A stretch of DNA of 64,000 bases, from positions 62,001-126,000 of the forward strand of contig CAVTND010000003.1 of NCBI GenBank assembly GCA_963735955.1, given 5' to 3'. The position numbers and the translations under genes were made by a program. The DNA comes from CAVTND01 sp963735955 (GTDB lineage Bacteria; Pseudomonadota; Gammaproteobacteria; Burkholderiales; Burkholderiaceae_F). Shown here one piece after another: positions 18,201-26,914 of this stretch. Position 1 is the stretch's first letter; every line of letters starts with the position of its first letter. The notes under the pieces are model-generated. The model made no database searches. It was not told where the DNA came from and worked only from the letters and a program-made list of their open reading frames with translations.

Positions 18201-18865
18201 ACCGCTCCGGTGTCCCAGTCATGAATGAAGATGGAGTCTTCCGCCGACTCGAAGATCGCGCGGTAACTGGTCTCAGACTGCGCCAGCGCTGCCTCGGCGC
18301 GCACGCGCTCCATCTCGGCCGCGGCACGGACCGCAAAGATCTTCAGCAGTGCCTCGGTCAACTCCTGATTGGCGATAGGTTTTCGGTCGAGCGCGGCGAT
18401 GATGCCGAGTTGTTCACCGGCACCGTTCAGGATCGAATAGCCCGCGTACGCATCGAAGCCCTGCGACGAGAACAGCGTCCCGGGCCTGAACTCCGCATTA
18501 ACGCCCTGCGACACGAAACGGGAAGCTCGACCGACGATGTGCCGACACGGTGTCTGCGACACGTCGTACTCGACAGACCGGAGCGACCTTCCCTCGAAGC
18601 AGAGCGCCAGCGTCCGCATCTTCTGCCTGGCGTCATCAACGAACTCGGCGATGAGCGCCGCATCGGTGCCGAGGACTCGCGTCAGCCCCAGCGCAAGGTC
18701 CTCGAATACGCGCCCTGGTTCAGCACCCGAGACAGTCAGGGCCGCCGCCGTCGTGCGGGCCAGCACTTCACGCAATTGCACAGCCATGTCATCCGTCTCG
18801 CGCGCCGGTGTCGTCGGGGCACCGGAAGGCCGTGCGCTCGTCATGTGAGAAGCAGGGTCGTTCAT
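15251..18865 (-). CDS. Hybrid sensor histidine kinase with GAF and five PAS domains
   Basis: The protein has about 1204 residues. An N-terminal GAF-like domain is followed by five PAS domains, each starting with a variant of EEQYRAIFNASADAL. Then come the dimerisation domain with the phospho-acceptor in GGIAHDFNNILAS, an HATPase domain with NLAINARDAMPGGG (N box), DSGKGIDPG and GKGSGMGLSMV (G boxes), and a C-terminal receiver domain with LLVDDEP and LLVTDHAMP. No membrane segment is seen, so it senses cytoplasmic signals. The ATG at 18865 is preferred; a GTG at 18877 is also possible. The response-regulator gene precedes it in the same direction by about 130 nt. Confidence 0.93.
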   Translation of the reverse strand: MNDPASHMTSARPSGAPTTPARETDDMAVQLREVLARTTAAALTVSGAEPGRVFEDLALGLTRVLGTDAALIAEFVDDARQKMRTLALCFEGRSLRSVEYDVSQTPCRHIVGRASRFVSQGVNAEFRPGTLFSSQGFDAYAGYSILNGAGEQLGIIAALDRKPIANQELTEALLKIFAVRAAAEMERVRAEAALAQSETSYRAIFESAEDSIFIHDWDTGAVVDVNPTACRTYGRSREELLRIGIGDVSSNEPPYTVDTAIRYIEAAKRGEVIRFEWQRRNRDGSLHWDEVVLKAATIGGVRRILASTREITDRKNAERALRSSEEQYRAIFEAATDSLQLLDAQHRVVDVNPAYERMYGKRRDDVIGRTLDQLVPVPLREERRALVERALAGEPAELVTTGFRGDHTPFDLEVRVIPFLHRGAPHVLGIARDITERKRTEEAMRSSEEQYRAIFNASADALVLRDADFRIVDVNATYERMSGWTRDEVLGIDRVIANPADVAPAIRALHERALAGEPIALEVPLVRRDGTRYELELRGVPIQHRGEPHVLYIGRDVTERKLTEHALRASEEQYRAIFNASADALVLWDKQYRRVDVNPAYMKMYGWAREEVIGKGYEDPRFPAEYANTRLELVRRALGGEDCQAELEAIRSDGTLIRTEVHAIPFRHRGEPHVLAIARNITERKQSEEALRASEEQYRAIFNASADAMLLRDDAMTIVDANPAFLALCGLPREQVVGKAHAPFVVETFEVAAERLLKDALVGVRGTLEAQTRSHDGTLLDVEVRAMPMLYRGRPHVLAIARNITADKRAEAERQRFESRLRQAQKMEAIGQLTGGIAHDFNNILASVMGYVVLAEERVTDAGDGRTVDYLGQALASCRRARDLIQQMLTFSRGGRGEPRALSLATVVRDAIPMLRSALPSTLAIDIDADEAVPAAWIDEVQAHQVLLNLAINARDAMPGGGALRIEVRRTELLDAACSSCRSPVHGRYVELRVCDSGKGIDPGLMERIFDPFFTTKAPGKGSGMGLSMVHGIVHEHRGHIIVESDPEQGCTFRILLPVHDSAPEATVVEIARRVERRPLTGRVLLVDDEPSVLAVMRETLASWGLHVDACDSAEAAERMFSAADTAFDLLVTDHAMPRVSGIDLAERLRTLRPQLRWLLCTGFADAASVARARTLGAQTVLRKPIEREELRAALESALAADSR

Positions 18866-18997
18866 CGGCAGAATCACCGTTGCGGCTGAAGATTCATTCT
18901 TCTGGGCACCAGTGTAGAAGTCGGCGACCGGGCCGGCACTCGCTGTTACACGACTGAAACACAGAGATACCCGCCGATACCAAAGGCGACCGGTTCC

Positions 18998-19717
18998 TTA
19001 GTCCACCGGCGGCACGAACATGTAGCCCGCACCCCGGATGGTCTGGATGGCCAGCGGGTTGTCGGGGTCGGCCTCGACCTTGCGGCGCAGGCGTGCGATG
19101 CGGATGTCGATCGAGCGGTCGAAGGGCTCCCACTCGCGATTTCGTGTCAGAGTCAGCAACCGATCCCGCGTCAGCACCTTGTTCGGGTGCTCGACGAAAG
19201 TGCGGAGCAGGTCGAACTCCATTGCCGTGATCGGGATGTCATTGCCGCTGGCATCCAGCAGGCGTCGCGCATCAAGATCGAGCGTGCACCGGCCGATGCG
19301 CGGAAGGGCGCGCGCTGCGGTCGCTGCGGGTGAGGCTTCGCCCCGCAACCGACGCAACACGCTCTTCAGGCGCGCCCGTAGTTCGCGCGGATCGAACGGC
19401 TTGGCGACGTAGTCATCCGCACCCATTTCGAGGCCGACGACGCGATCGACGACGCCGTCCGCGGCCGTGACCATGATGATGCCGACCTGATGGCGTTCGC
19501 GCAGGAAGCGCGCCAGAGACAGGCCGTCCTCACCCGGCAGCCCGACATCCAGCAGCACGACATCCGGGACCTGCCGTTCCAGTGCGGCACGCATTTCCGT
19601 GCCATTGGCCGCTGCCGTGACCTCGTAGTCGTGCGTGCCGAGATAGTCGACGAGCATGCGCCGCACGTCGGCGTCGTCGTCCACTACCAGAACCCGCGCA
19701 TTTGTCACGGCAACCAC
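18998..19717 (-). CDS. OmpR/PhoB-family response regulator
   Basis: The 239-residue protein has an N-terminal receiver domain with acidic pocket Asp13-Asp14, phospho-acceptor Asp57 in VVLLDVGLPG and Lys in YVAKPFDPREL. A winged-helix DNA-binding domain follows (FDLLRTFVEHPNKVLTRDRL, then RIARLRRKVE). It starts at GTG 19717; a second in-frame GTG lies at 19708. It is the first gene of a two-gene unit with the hybrid kinase, so it is the likely output regulator, although the kinase also has its own receiver. Targets are unknown. Confidence 0.93.
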   Translation of the reverse strand: MVAVTNARVLVVDDDADVRRMLVDYLGTHDYEVTAAANGTEMRAALERQVPDVVLLDVGLPGEDGLSLARFLRERHQVGIIMVTAADGVVDRVVGLEMGADDYVAKPFDPRELRARLKSVLRRLRGEASPAATAARALPRIGRCTLDLDARRLLDASGNDIPITAMEFDLLRTFVEHPNKVLTRDRLLTLTRNREWEPFDRSIDIRIARLRRKVEADPDNPLAIQTIRGAGYMFVPPVD

Positions 19718-19901
19718 GTCTTCACGGTTGAAGTGCGCGAATTATAGGAACGACGAAGGCAAGTGCGCCATCCGGGCCGCGCAGGCATCGATACGAAGCG
19801 ATACACGCTGATGCCGAACTGAAAGGTGGCAAATACAGCGCCTGCCTAGAGTGCCGTCCATCGAACACGCCGGCAGCGCCGGTTACCAAAGGAGAGTGCA
19901 G

Positions 19902-20465
19902 ATGAACGGTCACACCTTGAATGCACGGTCCGATCCCTCGGTCACCCTGCCGAAGATGCACCTGGGTCGGATCAAGCGCAGCTACACGCCGGCCGCGGTC
20001 GTCGCCCCCAAGTCGGCCAGCAACGATCCTCACTATCAGAAGGAGAAGTTGACCCAGCTTCAGAAGGCGGCCCAGCCGATCGACGAACTCGACGCCTGGG
20101 CGCGTCGCGCCGGAGCGGCGAGCGGCTTCGGAGAGGCAACCACAGCGCCATCCGACATGCGGCCGCGGCCGGACTCGAGTCAGCTGTACATCGCTGCACG
20201 GGCCCACCGCTCGGCGGCCTTGCAGAAAGTCGTCGAGGCCGCGATTGCCGCGTTGGCTGGATCCGTGCGTCGCGGCCTGGCTGCCTGGCGCAGGGCACGC
20301 GACGAACGGGCCACGTATCGCGCATTGCACGCCCTGGACAGTCGCACGCTGCATGACATCGGGCTCGACTTGAGCGAAGCGCGCTCGGTGGCAGCGGAGC
20401 TGGCCGGCGCCGCGGACCGCACGCGTGTCCATGCGCTGATGACCCTGCGCTATCTCGCCATCTGA
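19902..20465 (+). CDS. DUF1127 domain protein
   Basis: The ATG at 19902 follows AAAGGAGAG and gives 187 residues. The last 70 residues carry a DUF1127 helix pair: RRGLAAWRRARDE, then ALHALDSRTLHDIGLDLSE. The first 110 residues are polar, basic and low in complexity, and unlike any family I know. DUF1127 proteins are small regulators, some of which bind RNA or affect phosphate and C1 metabolism; here the domain is embedded in a longer protein. It lies 50 nt upstream of the diiron protein gene. Confidence 0.8.
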   Translation: MNGHTLNARSDPSVTLPKMHLGRIKRSYTPAAVVAPKSASNDPHYQKEKLTQLQKAAQPIDELDAWARRAGAASGFGEATTAPSDMRPRPDSSQLYIAARAHRSAALQKVVEAAIAALAGSVRRGLAAWRRARDERATYRALHALDSRTLHDIGLDLSEARSVAAELAGAADRTRVHALMTLRYLAI

Positions 20466-20515
20466 TACCTGCCCGACATCGATCACCAACCACCCACCAA
20501 CAGGAGAGCACCACC

Positions 20516-21508
20516 ATGGAAGCTGTAGCAGAAGCTGTCGTCGAATCCACTGCCAACCCGATCGCAACCCCGACCTCACACCCGACCCAGGATCGGTATG
20601 CCAGGGTCGTCGAGGTCTCCAAGCGGATCCGCTGGGACATAGAGCGCGACGTCATCCGCGGGCGCGATTTCGACTTCGGCAAGAAGTTCCTGCCGGACGG
20701 ACTGTCGAAGCTCGGCGACCTGTCCTTCATCACACCCGCGGAGCATCGCTTTCTCAGCCAGATCCAGGGTCGCACCTACGCGAACGTGTTTGGACTGGTC
20801 GAACGCTTCATCGGTGCAAAGGTGATGGAAATCAGCAGGGAGCACTGGCTCGGCGACCAGGTCGCGCTCGAGGCGCTCGTTCGCTTCACTGACGAGGAAC
20901 TCAAGCACCAGGAGATGTTCCGCCGGCTGGAGCAGATGGCCGGGGCCGGAATGCCCGCCGGCTACGAGTTCAAGCCGCAACCCAACGACGTGGCGGCTGC
21001 CGTGCTGAGCAAGTCCACCTGGGCCGTGCTCGGACTGACGCTGGACATTGAGCTCTTCACTCAGGCGCACTACCGCGCCAGCATCGAGCCCGACTCCGAC
21101 CTGTCGGCACTGTGGAAGGACGTCTTCCTGTTTCACTGGAAGGAGGAGTCGCAGCACGCAATCCTCGACGAACTCGAGTGGAAACGCGAAAACGCACGGA
21201 TCGGCGACGTCGAGCGCGACCAGGCCGTTACCGATCTCATCGAGCTGGTGGGCGCGGTCGACGGCATCGTCCAGGCACAGGCGCAGGCTGACGGGGATTA
21301 CTTCCTGCTGCAGGCGGGTCGCTCGTTCACCGCCGCGCAACAGAAAGCGATTCACGCGACGATGCTGCAGGCCTACCGCTGGCAGTTCATCTTCTCTGGC
21401 GTCCAGGAGCCACGCTTCCTCGACGTGCTGGGCTCGATGATCACGCCGGCCCAGGGGGCACGCATCAATGCAGCCCTGGCCTCGATCAACGGGCCGGCTG
21501 CGCACTGA
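20516..21508 (+). CDS. Ferritin-fold diiron protein, AurF-like oxygenase candidate
   Basis: The 330-residue protein shows the full four-helix diiron ligand pattern in order: Glu96 in LVERF, Glu128-x-x-His131 in EELKHQE, Glu179 in LDIELF, and Glu211-x-x-His214 in EESQHA. The length is near that of p-aminobenzoate N-oxygenase AurF and related diiron oxygenases. Such enzymes activate O2 for N-oxygenation or hydroxylation; the substrate cannot be read from the sequence. An alpha/beta hydrolase follows after 8 nt and a DUF1127 gene precedes it, so the three may be co-transcribed. A storage or sulfur-linked ferritin-like role is an alternative. Confidence 0.8.
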   Translation: MEAVAEAVVESTANPIATPTSHPTQDRYARVVEVSKRIRWDIERDVIRGRDFDFGKKFLPDGLSKLGDLSFITPAEHRFLSQIQGRTYANVFGLVERFIGAKVMEISREHWLGDQVALEALVRFTDEELKHQEMFRRLEQMAGAGMPAGYEFKPQPNDVAAAVLSKSTWAVLGLTLDIELFTQAHYRASIEPDSDLSALWKDVFLFHWKEESQHAILDELEWKRENARIGDVERDQAVTDLIELVGAVDGIVQAQAQADGDYFLLQAGRSFTAAQQKAIHATMLQAYRWQFIFSGVQEPRFLDVLGSMITPAQGARINAALASINGPAAH

Positions 21509-21516
21509 GGTCCGCG

Positions 21517-22350
21517 ATGAAATCGAGACCGAACATTCGCACCAGCGGCGAAGGACCGCTGGTCCTGCTGCTCCACTCCAGCGGCAGCTCGGGGAGACAG
21601 TGGGATACCCTGGTCAGAGGTGTCCAGGACCGCTTTCGCCTGCAGGCCATCGACCTGCATGGCCACGGTGGAACAGCCGCATGGCTCGGTGATCACACGC
21701 TGCGGCTGGAAGATGACGCGGCCCTGGTCGAGCCGCTGCTGCAAGCTCGGGGAGGCGTCCATCTGGTCGGTCACTCCTACGGCGGAGCCCTGGCACTGAA
21801 GCTCGCTGCCCTGTATCCGGATCGAGTGAAAAGTGTCGTGGCTTTCGAGCCAGTGCTGTTCCGCACGCTCTTCGACTACTCCCCGCGCGACGTCTCCTCG
21901 AAAGAGGTCCTCGTCGCAGCGGCGTCGATCCGACACTGGCTGGAGCTCGGACACGTCGAACGTTCGGCGGAGCGCTTTGTCGACTTCTGGTCCGGCCCCG
22001 GAAGCTGGAGTTCACTGCCCCCAAGCCATCGGCAGGTGATCGCTGCACGGATGCCATCGATCGTTGCGCACTTCCGCGCGCTGTTCGCTGACACGCTGAC
22101 GCGGGAGACACTGTCGGGGTTGCGCATGCCCATGCTGTGCCTGACAGGCGAGAAGACCCGATCGACGACGCGCCGTCTCGGCGAACTGCTGCGTTGCTGG
22201 ATGCCGCGGGCCACGCACGCGACGCTGACCGGCATGGGACACATGGGCCCGGTGACGCATCCGACCCAGGTTGCCTCGCGCATCGCCGGGTTCCTCGATG
22301 AGCAGGTGATGCTCGCGGCGGAACAGGACCTCATCCTCGAGGCAGCGTGA
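21517..22350 (+). CDS. Alpha/beta hydrolase
   Basis: The 277-residue protein is a compact alpha/beta hydrolase. It has the oxyanion-loop start LLLHSSGSSGRQW, the strand DLHGHGG, the nucleophile elbow GHSYGG with Ser87, and a C-terminal GMGHMGPVTHP that supplies the catalytic His. The length and motif spacing match MenH/haloperoxidase-like hydrolases. No signal peptide is present. It starts 8 nt after the diiron gene and so is very probably in the same operon and pathway. Confidence 0.92.
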   Translation: MKSRPNIRTSGEGPLVLLLHSSGSSGRQWDTLVRGVQDRFRLQAIDLHGHGGTAAWLGDHTLRLEDDAALVEPLLQARGGVHLVGHSYGGALALKLAALYPDRVKSVVAFEPVLFRTLFDYSPRDVSSKEVLVAAASIRHWLELGHVERSAERFVDFWSGPGSWSSLPPSHRQVIAARMPSIVAHFRALFADTLTRETLSGLRMPMLCLTGEKTRSTTRRLGELLRCWMPRATHATLTGMGHMGPVTHPTQVASRIAGFLDEQVMLAAEQDLILEAA

Positions 22351-22829
22351 TGTCCCGGTCCGGCCGGGTGAACGGCCGGATTCGATGCCATCCCCTACGG
22401 CGCACCCAGCGGCAGGTAGCGCCTCCGGCGCCCGACAGCGACACCGACGCCGACGTATGCCGGTCGTCGGCGCTTGTGCAACGACGGCAGCCGCTAAGCT
22501 GAGGCCGGCGATCAGCGCGGGGACCTCTACCAGTGAACGCGCCTACCTATGGAGTCCTTGGCAGCCCGGCGTGTGATCCACCGAGCGTGTGCTGACCGCG
22601 ATGTTGCTTGCCACTTGTCGGGACGCTCCGACCTGACGCAAAGGACGGCCATTCGACCGGCTTCCGCATCGGGCCTGTCAAAGTCCGATGCGAAGCACGT
22701 GCGTGCGGAGCCTGACAGCAGGGCCGTTGCGGGCGCTCGATCGCCCGACCTTAGAATGCGGCGCTCAACGACTTGCGTTCGTCCGTTGCCTTCCGAGTAA
22801 AAACGCCGAGCCGATCAGGAGATGTCCGG
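22351..22829. other. Intergenic region of about 480 nt
   Basis: No reading frame here resembles a known protein and no strong hairpin with a T-run is visible. It separates the diiron operon from the membrane-anchored hydrolase. The sequence AGGAG at 22817-22821 is the ribosome-binding site of the next gene. Confidence 0.5.
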
Positions 22830-24398
22830 GTGCCGCGCAGAATCGTTCATACAGTCAAGTACGTGCTGGTGTCTCTCGCACTGATAGGCGCCACGCTCCT
22901 GGGAGTGCGTGCGTTCGACGCATCGAAGTTTCCCGATCTGCAGCCATGGCACAAGTACGTACCGCAGGAAGTGCCACGAGCCGAACTCGCTCAGGCGAGC
23001 TGGGCCGACTACAAGCAGGCCGAAGACCGGATCTTCGCTGCCGTACGCGAGAACGTGACGCTGCAGCTGCCCGCGGCGGTGGCAGTACCTTCGAACCGCT
23101 ACTACGAGAAAAGCCCGCTATATCCGGGCCGCTTTGCGCAGGACTGGAACCGTTCGTACGTGCTGGAACCCGCCGGCAAACCCGTCGGCGCCGTCGTCTT
23201 CCTGCACGGCCTGACCGACTCGCCCTACAGCCTGCGCCACATCGCCCGTCGTTACACGCAACGAGGTTTCGTTTCGATCGCGATCCGGTTGCCGGCCCAC
23301 GGCACGGTGCCCGGTGCATTGACCCGCGTGCAGTGGGAGGACTGGAGCGCAGCGACACGGCTGGCCGTGCGCGAGGCAAAGCGACGCATTGATCCGTCCG
23401 CACCTTTGCACCTGGTCGGCTTTTCCAACGGTGGCGCGCTCGCGATGAAGTACGCGCTGGATGCACTCGAAGACAAGGAGCTTGCGCGGCCGGATCGCAT
23501 CGTGCTGGTCTCTCCGATGATCGGTATCACGCGCTTCGCGCGCTTTGCCCGACTCGCTGGGCTGCCGGCGGTGCTGCCGTCGTTTGCCAAGGCCGCGTGG
23601 CTGTCGGTGGTGCCGGAGTTCAATCCGTTCAAGTACAACTCGTTCCCGGTGAATGGAGCGCGGCAGTCGTACCGGCTGACACGGGCACTGCAGCAGCAGA
23701 TCGAGGATCTGTCACAGGCCGGCCGGCTGACAGAGCTGCCTCCTGTGATCACCTTCCAGTCTGTGCTTGATTTCACGGTGAGCACCCCCGCGATCCTGTC
23801 GGCGCTGTACGCGCACCTGCCGGACAACGGCAGCGAAATCGTGCTGTTCGATGTCAACCGGACGATCAAGTTCGGGCCGTTGCTGCGAGCGTCGTCCGAC
23901 AATGCGCTCGCACGACTGGTGCCGACATCGCCGCAGCCGTACCGGTTCACGGCCATCGCCAATGTGTCGCCGGACAGCACCGCAACCGTAGAGCGGACGA
24001 TCGCACCGAACCAGTCCGGCGAGCACACACGGCCGTTGGAGCTGCCTTACCCGGTCGAGATTTTTTCCCTGTCCCATGTGGCGGTGCCGTTTCCACTGAA
24101 CGACCCGCTGTACGGACTGCACCCCGATCCCAACGGCGACGAGCAATTCGGAGTCAGCCTGGGCACGCTGTCGGCGCGCGGCGAGCGGGGTGCGCTCATC
24201 GTCGATGCCGACTTTCTCTTTCGCATCGCGTCCAATCCGTTCTTTCCATACATGCTCGAGCGCATCGAACAGGGGATCACCGCATCCAAGGCGCCTGCCT
24301 CCAAAGCGGCGGTTCCGCATTCCGTCCCCCGGCTACGCGACGCCGAAGCCACGGAGGCGTTCCCGGACGAGGCCGAGACGTCGCAGGCCGGCCCCTGA
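22830..24398 (+). CDS. Membrane-anchored alpha/beta hydrolase
   Basis: The GTG at 22830 is chosen because AGGAG lies 8 nt upstream; the resulting protein has 522 residues. A single hydrophobic segment (VKYVLVSLALIGATLLGV, about 9-26) anchors the N-terminus. The hydrolase core has VVFLHGLTDSPYSLRH and a nucleophile elbow GFSNGG with Ser199. FSLSHVAVPF near residue 410 may give the catalytic His. The region between elbow and His is unusually long. Substrate is unknown; periplasmic or membrane lipid or ester is plausible. Confidence 0.85.
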   Translation: MPRRIVHTVKYVLVSLALIGATLLGVRAFDASKFPDLQPWHKYVPQEVPRAELAQASWADYKQAEDRIFAAVRENVTLQLPAAVAVPSNRYYEKSPLYPGRFAQDWNRSYVLEPAGKPVGAVVFLHGLTDSPYSLRHIARRYTQRGFVSIAIRLPAHGTVPGALTRVQWEDWSAATRLAVREAKRRIDPSAPLHLVGFSNGGALAMKYALDALEDKELARPDRIVLVSPMIGITRFARFARLAGLPAVLPSFAKAAWLSVVPEFNPFKYNSFPVNGARQSYRLTRALQQQIEDLSQAGRLTELPPVITFQSVLDFTVSTPAILSALYAHLPDNGSEIVLFDVNRTIKFGPLLRASSDNALARLVPTSPQPYRFTAIANVSPDSTATVERTIAPNQSGEHTRPLELPYPVEIFSLSHVAVPFPLNDPLYGLHPDPNGDEQFGVSLGTLSARGERGALIVDADFLFRIASNPFFPYMLERIEQGITASKAPASKAAVPHSVPRLRDAEATEAFPDEAETSQAGP

Positions 24399-24691
24399 GC
24401 CCTTTCCACTCGGTCCTTGGCCGCACGGCAGGACGCACGGCACAGCCACCCGACACGTGGAAGTGTTGCCGCCAGCACATTGCGTGGCTCAGGAGTAGGA
24501 TGGACTGGCAACCAGCACCGTTGCCTTGCCGCTGACGATTCATGGCGAATGCCTTCCTGACCCGCCGGAATGCCAAAGCCCTCGCCCCTCCGGTCGCGAT
24601 CGGCCAGCCTGTTGGCTCGTGGCACGGCCTGCGCTCCCTGATCCGTGCCACGCGGCTGTACACCGTATCGCGACGCGACAGCACGGCCGCG

Positions 24692-25838
24692 ATGATGCAG
24701 CCGCTGCTCGCGGTCGCTCTCGTCTTAAGCGCCGGCTGTGCGACCCCGCCGCCCCCGGCGACTGCTGCCGACACCTTCCTGCACGACGAGTTGTTCGGTC
24801 CGCCGTCGGTACGCGTCAGTGGCGACGAGATCTTCGCGCTCAGCGACCCGATGAGGCGCTACCTGCGGACGGAGATCGCCACCCAGACCAAGTTGCTTGG
24901 AGTCCAGGGGGGGTTGGTCGAGGCGGTCTACAACAAGGCGCAGCTGAAACTCGAGTACGACTCATCGTTCACGCGCAATGCGGCCGAAGCCTTCGAGGCA
25001 CGCGCAGGCAACTGCCTGTCGCTGGTCGTGATGACTACCGCATTTGCAAAGGAACTGGGGCTGCAGGTGCGCTTCCAGAGCGCCTATCTGGAAGAAGCGT
25101 GGAGCCGCAGCGGAGACCTGCTACTGCGCGCCGGTCACGTCAACGTGACGGTCGGACCGAAACTGCAGGATCGCGCAAATCCCATGTCGCGCTCGATAAT
25201 GATCGACTTTCTGCCGGGAGAGCAACTGCGCACCATGCGCACGCGGGAGATCTCAGAGCAGACAGTGGTTGCGATGTACATGAACAATCGCGCGGTCGAA
25301 GCCCTGATGCGCGGCAAGCTCGATGATGCCTACGCCTGGGGCCGCGCATCACTGCGCCAGAGCCCGGACTTTCTGAGCGCCCACAACACGCTCGGCATCA
25401 TCTACGCGCGCGGGGACACTACGACCTGCCGCGACCGCGTTCCAGCACGTGCTCAAGAGCGACGCTGCACATACGCGGGCGATGGCGAACCTGGCCGACG
25501 TCTATGTGAAGCAGGGCCGAAAGGATGACGCGGCTGCGCTGTACAGCACACTGGCGCGCCTGGAGCCGGAGCCTCCCATGCACTACTTCAACCAGGGGAT
25601 GACCGCCATGCAGCGCGGTGACTTCAACTCGGCGCGCGATCTGTTCGCGCGCGAGGCGGACCGCAGCGGCTACTCGAGCGACGTCACTTTCTGGCTCGGC
25701 ATCGCGAACTACCGTCTCGGTGATGTCGAGCAGGCGACGCGCCTTCTTAACCAGGCGCTTAGCGGCACTTCGTCGCGCGGCGATCCGGATTCGAAATCGG
25801 CCAAGCTGAGCCGGCTTAAGTCACGCGGTCTGCAGTAA
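24692..25838 (+). CDS. Transglutaminase-like/TPR lipoprotein, frameshifted
   Basis: The ATG at 24692 opens directly into a lipoprotein signal (LLAVALVLSAGCATPP). A transglutaminase-like segment follows, with EARAGNCLSLVVMTTAFA holding the likely catalytic Cys, then tetratricopeptide-type repeats. The frame breaks near 25415-25435 after LGIIYARG. The next frame resumes with FQHVLKSDAAHTRAMANLA and three more TPR-like helical pairs, ending at 25838. Two one-base losses within GCGCGGGGA and CTGCCGCG would restore a continuous protein of about 382 residues. It would be an outer-membrane-attached periplasmic protein of unknown partner. Confidence 0.8.
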
Positions 25839-25853
25839 TCCGGCGCAGAAGAA

Positions 25854-25881
25854 CGTCTCCGGACCCAGTGGCCCGGAGACG
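25854..25881. terminator. Hairpin between convergent genes
   Basis: A perfect 9-bp stem (25854-25862 with 25873-25881) with a 10-nt loop lies between the convergent stops at 25838 and 25894. It has no T-run, so it may be a weak or Rho-assisted bidirectional terminator. Confidence 0.45.
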
Positions 25882-25893
25882 CATGGGAACTGA

Positions 25894-26149
25894 CTAGCAG
25901 CCGCCCTTTTTCGGCTTCTTCTGCTCTTCCTTCTTGGCCTCAGGCGCCGCCTTGCGCTTCTTCAGGCGCCGCCTTGGCTTCAGCCTTCGCCGGCTCAGCC
26001 TTCTTGGCCTCTGCCTTCGCCGGCTCAGCCTTCTTGGCTTCGGCCTTGGCAGGCTCAGCCTTCTTGTCCGTCGGCTTGTCCTGTGCAAAGGCAGGAGCCT
26101 GGATTAGTGCAAAGGCGGACACGATGGCGGCAACGAGCAGTTTCTGCAT
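25894..26149 (-). CDS. Exported Lys/Ala/Pro/Glu-repeat protein, frameshifted
   Basis: The ATG at 26149 starts a signal peptide (MQKLLVAAIVSAFALIQ, cleaved after AFA). The mature part is made of repeats of KKAEPAKAEA. The main frame stops at 25940 after APEEAQGGA. The next frame continues the same composition, APEAKKEEQKKPKKGGC, and stops at 25894. One extra base near 25960 (GCGCAAG in place of GCCAAG) explains it. The result is an 84-residue periplasmic low-complexity protein with a C-terminal Cys. Function is unknown; such repeats vary in number between strains. Confidence 0.7.
25981..26065. repeat. In-frame 30-bp tandem repeats
   Basis: Two full 30-bp units (25981-26010 and 26011-26040) and most of a third (26041-26065) encode the repeated decapeptide KKAEPAKAEA of the exported repeat protein. 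Identity is high, with a few third-position differences. Repeats of this size are prone to slippage. Confidence 0.8.
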
Positions 26150-26410
26150 GGGTTCTATCTCCCTAAGTGTGATGAGTCATGCCATTAGGCCGGTTGCTAA
26201 CGGGTCGGGATCACTCTCGGTTGACCGTCCGTCCCGCTGGACCGCGCGCGAGTGTAGCGGCATTGGGGTACAAGGGGGGTATCAGTGAACCGGGGATGAA
26301 ATAGGTGCGCGGGTTGATCTTTGCATATGCCCGGAATGTCGTTGTGATGTCGGTCTCCGCCGGTAACGTGGGGCATCAACCTGCGCCTGACCCGCACCCG
26401 CGGGTCCGCC

Positions 26411-26894
26411 ATGACTGCCGCCACCGAAATCGAATCCCGGACTCGCACCGAACTGTCGGCCGACGCGATATTCGATCTGGCCGACACACGCCGGATCGAG
26501 TGGAACTGCCGTACGCCGGCGCGGTGACTCCGCTCGAGGCCTGGACGCTGGTTTCGCAGCGCCGGCCCGACTTGTGGATGTCCGGACGCCTGCCGAGTTC
26601 AAGTTCGTCGGCGCTGTTCCAGACTCTGTGAATGTCGAGTGGCGAGGCGCGGACATCCTGCCCAGCGCAATGTTCGTCAGCACACTGCACCAGATCGCGC
26701 GAAAGCCGGAACCCGTGCTGTTGCTTTGCCGCAGCGGCGTGCGCTCGCACTCCGCGGCGCGGGTGGCCGCCGCAGCCGGCTTCACGCGCGTCTACAACGT
26801 TCTCGAAGGATTCGAAGGCCAGCGCGACCATTCGGGGCGGCGCGGCGAGATCGACGGATGGCGCCGGCACGGCCTGCCCTGGACGCAGGACTGA
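26411..26894 (+). CDS. Rhodanese-domain protein, two frame breaks
   Basis: The protein is spread over three frames. It starts at ATG 26411 with MTAATEIESRTRTE, passes near 26495-26503 to LPYAGAVTPLEAWTL, and near 26567-26575 to VDVRTPAEFKFVGAVPDSVN. The catalytic loop is CRSGVRSH, with the persulfide-forming Cys, and the end is GWRRHGLPWTQD. The joined protein of about 162 residues is a single-domain rhodanese (sulfurtransferase) of the usual length with an N-terminal helix. Both breaks correspond to one missing base. It lies alone between the repeat protein and the convergent DUF4255 gene. Confidence 0.8.
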
Positions 26895-26914
26895 CGCGAT
26901 CGCAAGCGCCGGAG

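Noticed and set aside
17885..18889. Plus-strand frames opposite the histidine kinase
   Set aside because: They mirror the repeated PAS DNA and show no independent family.
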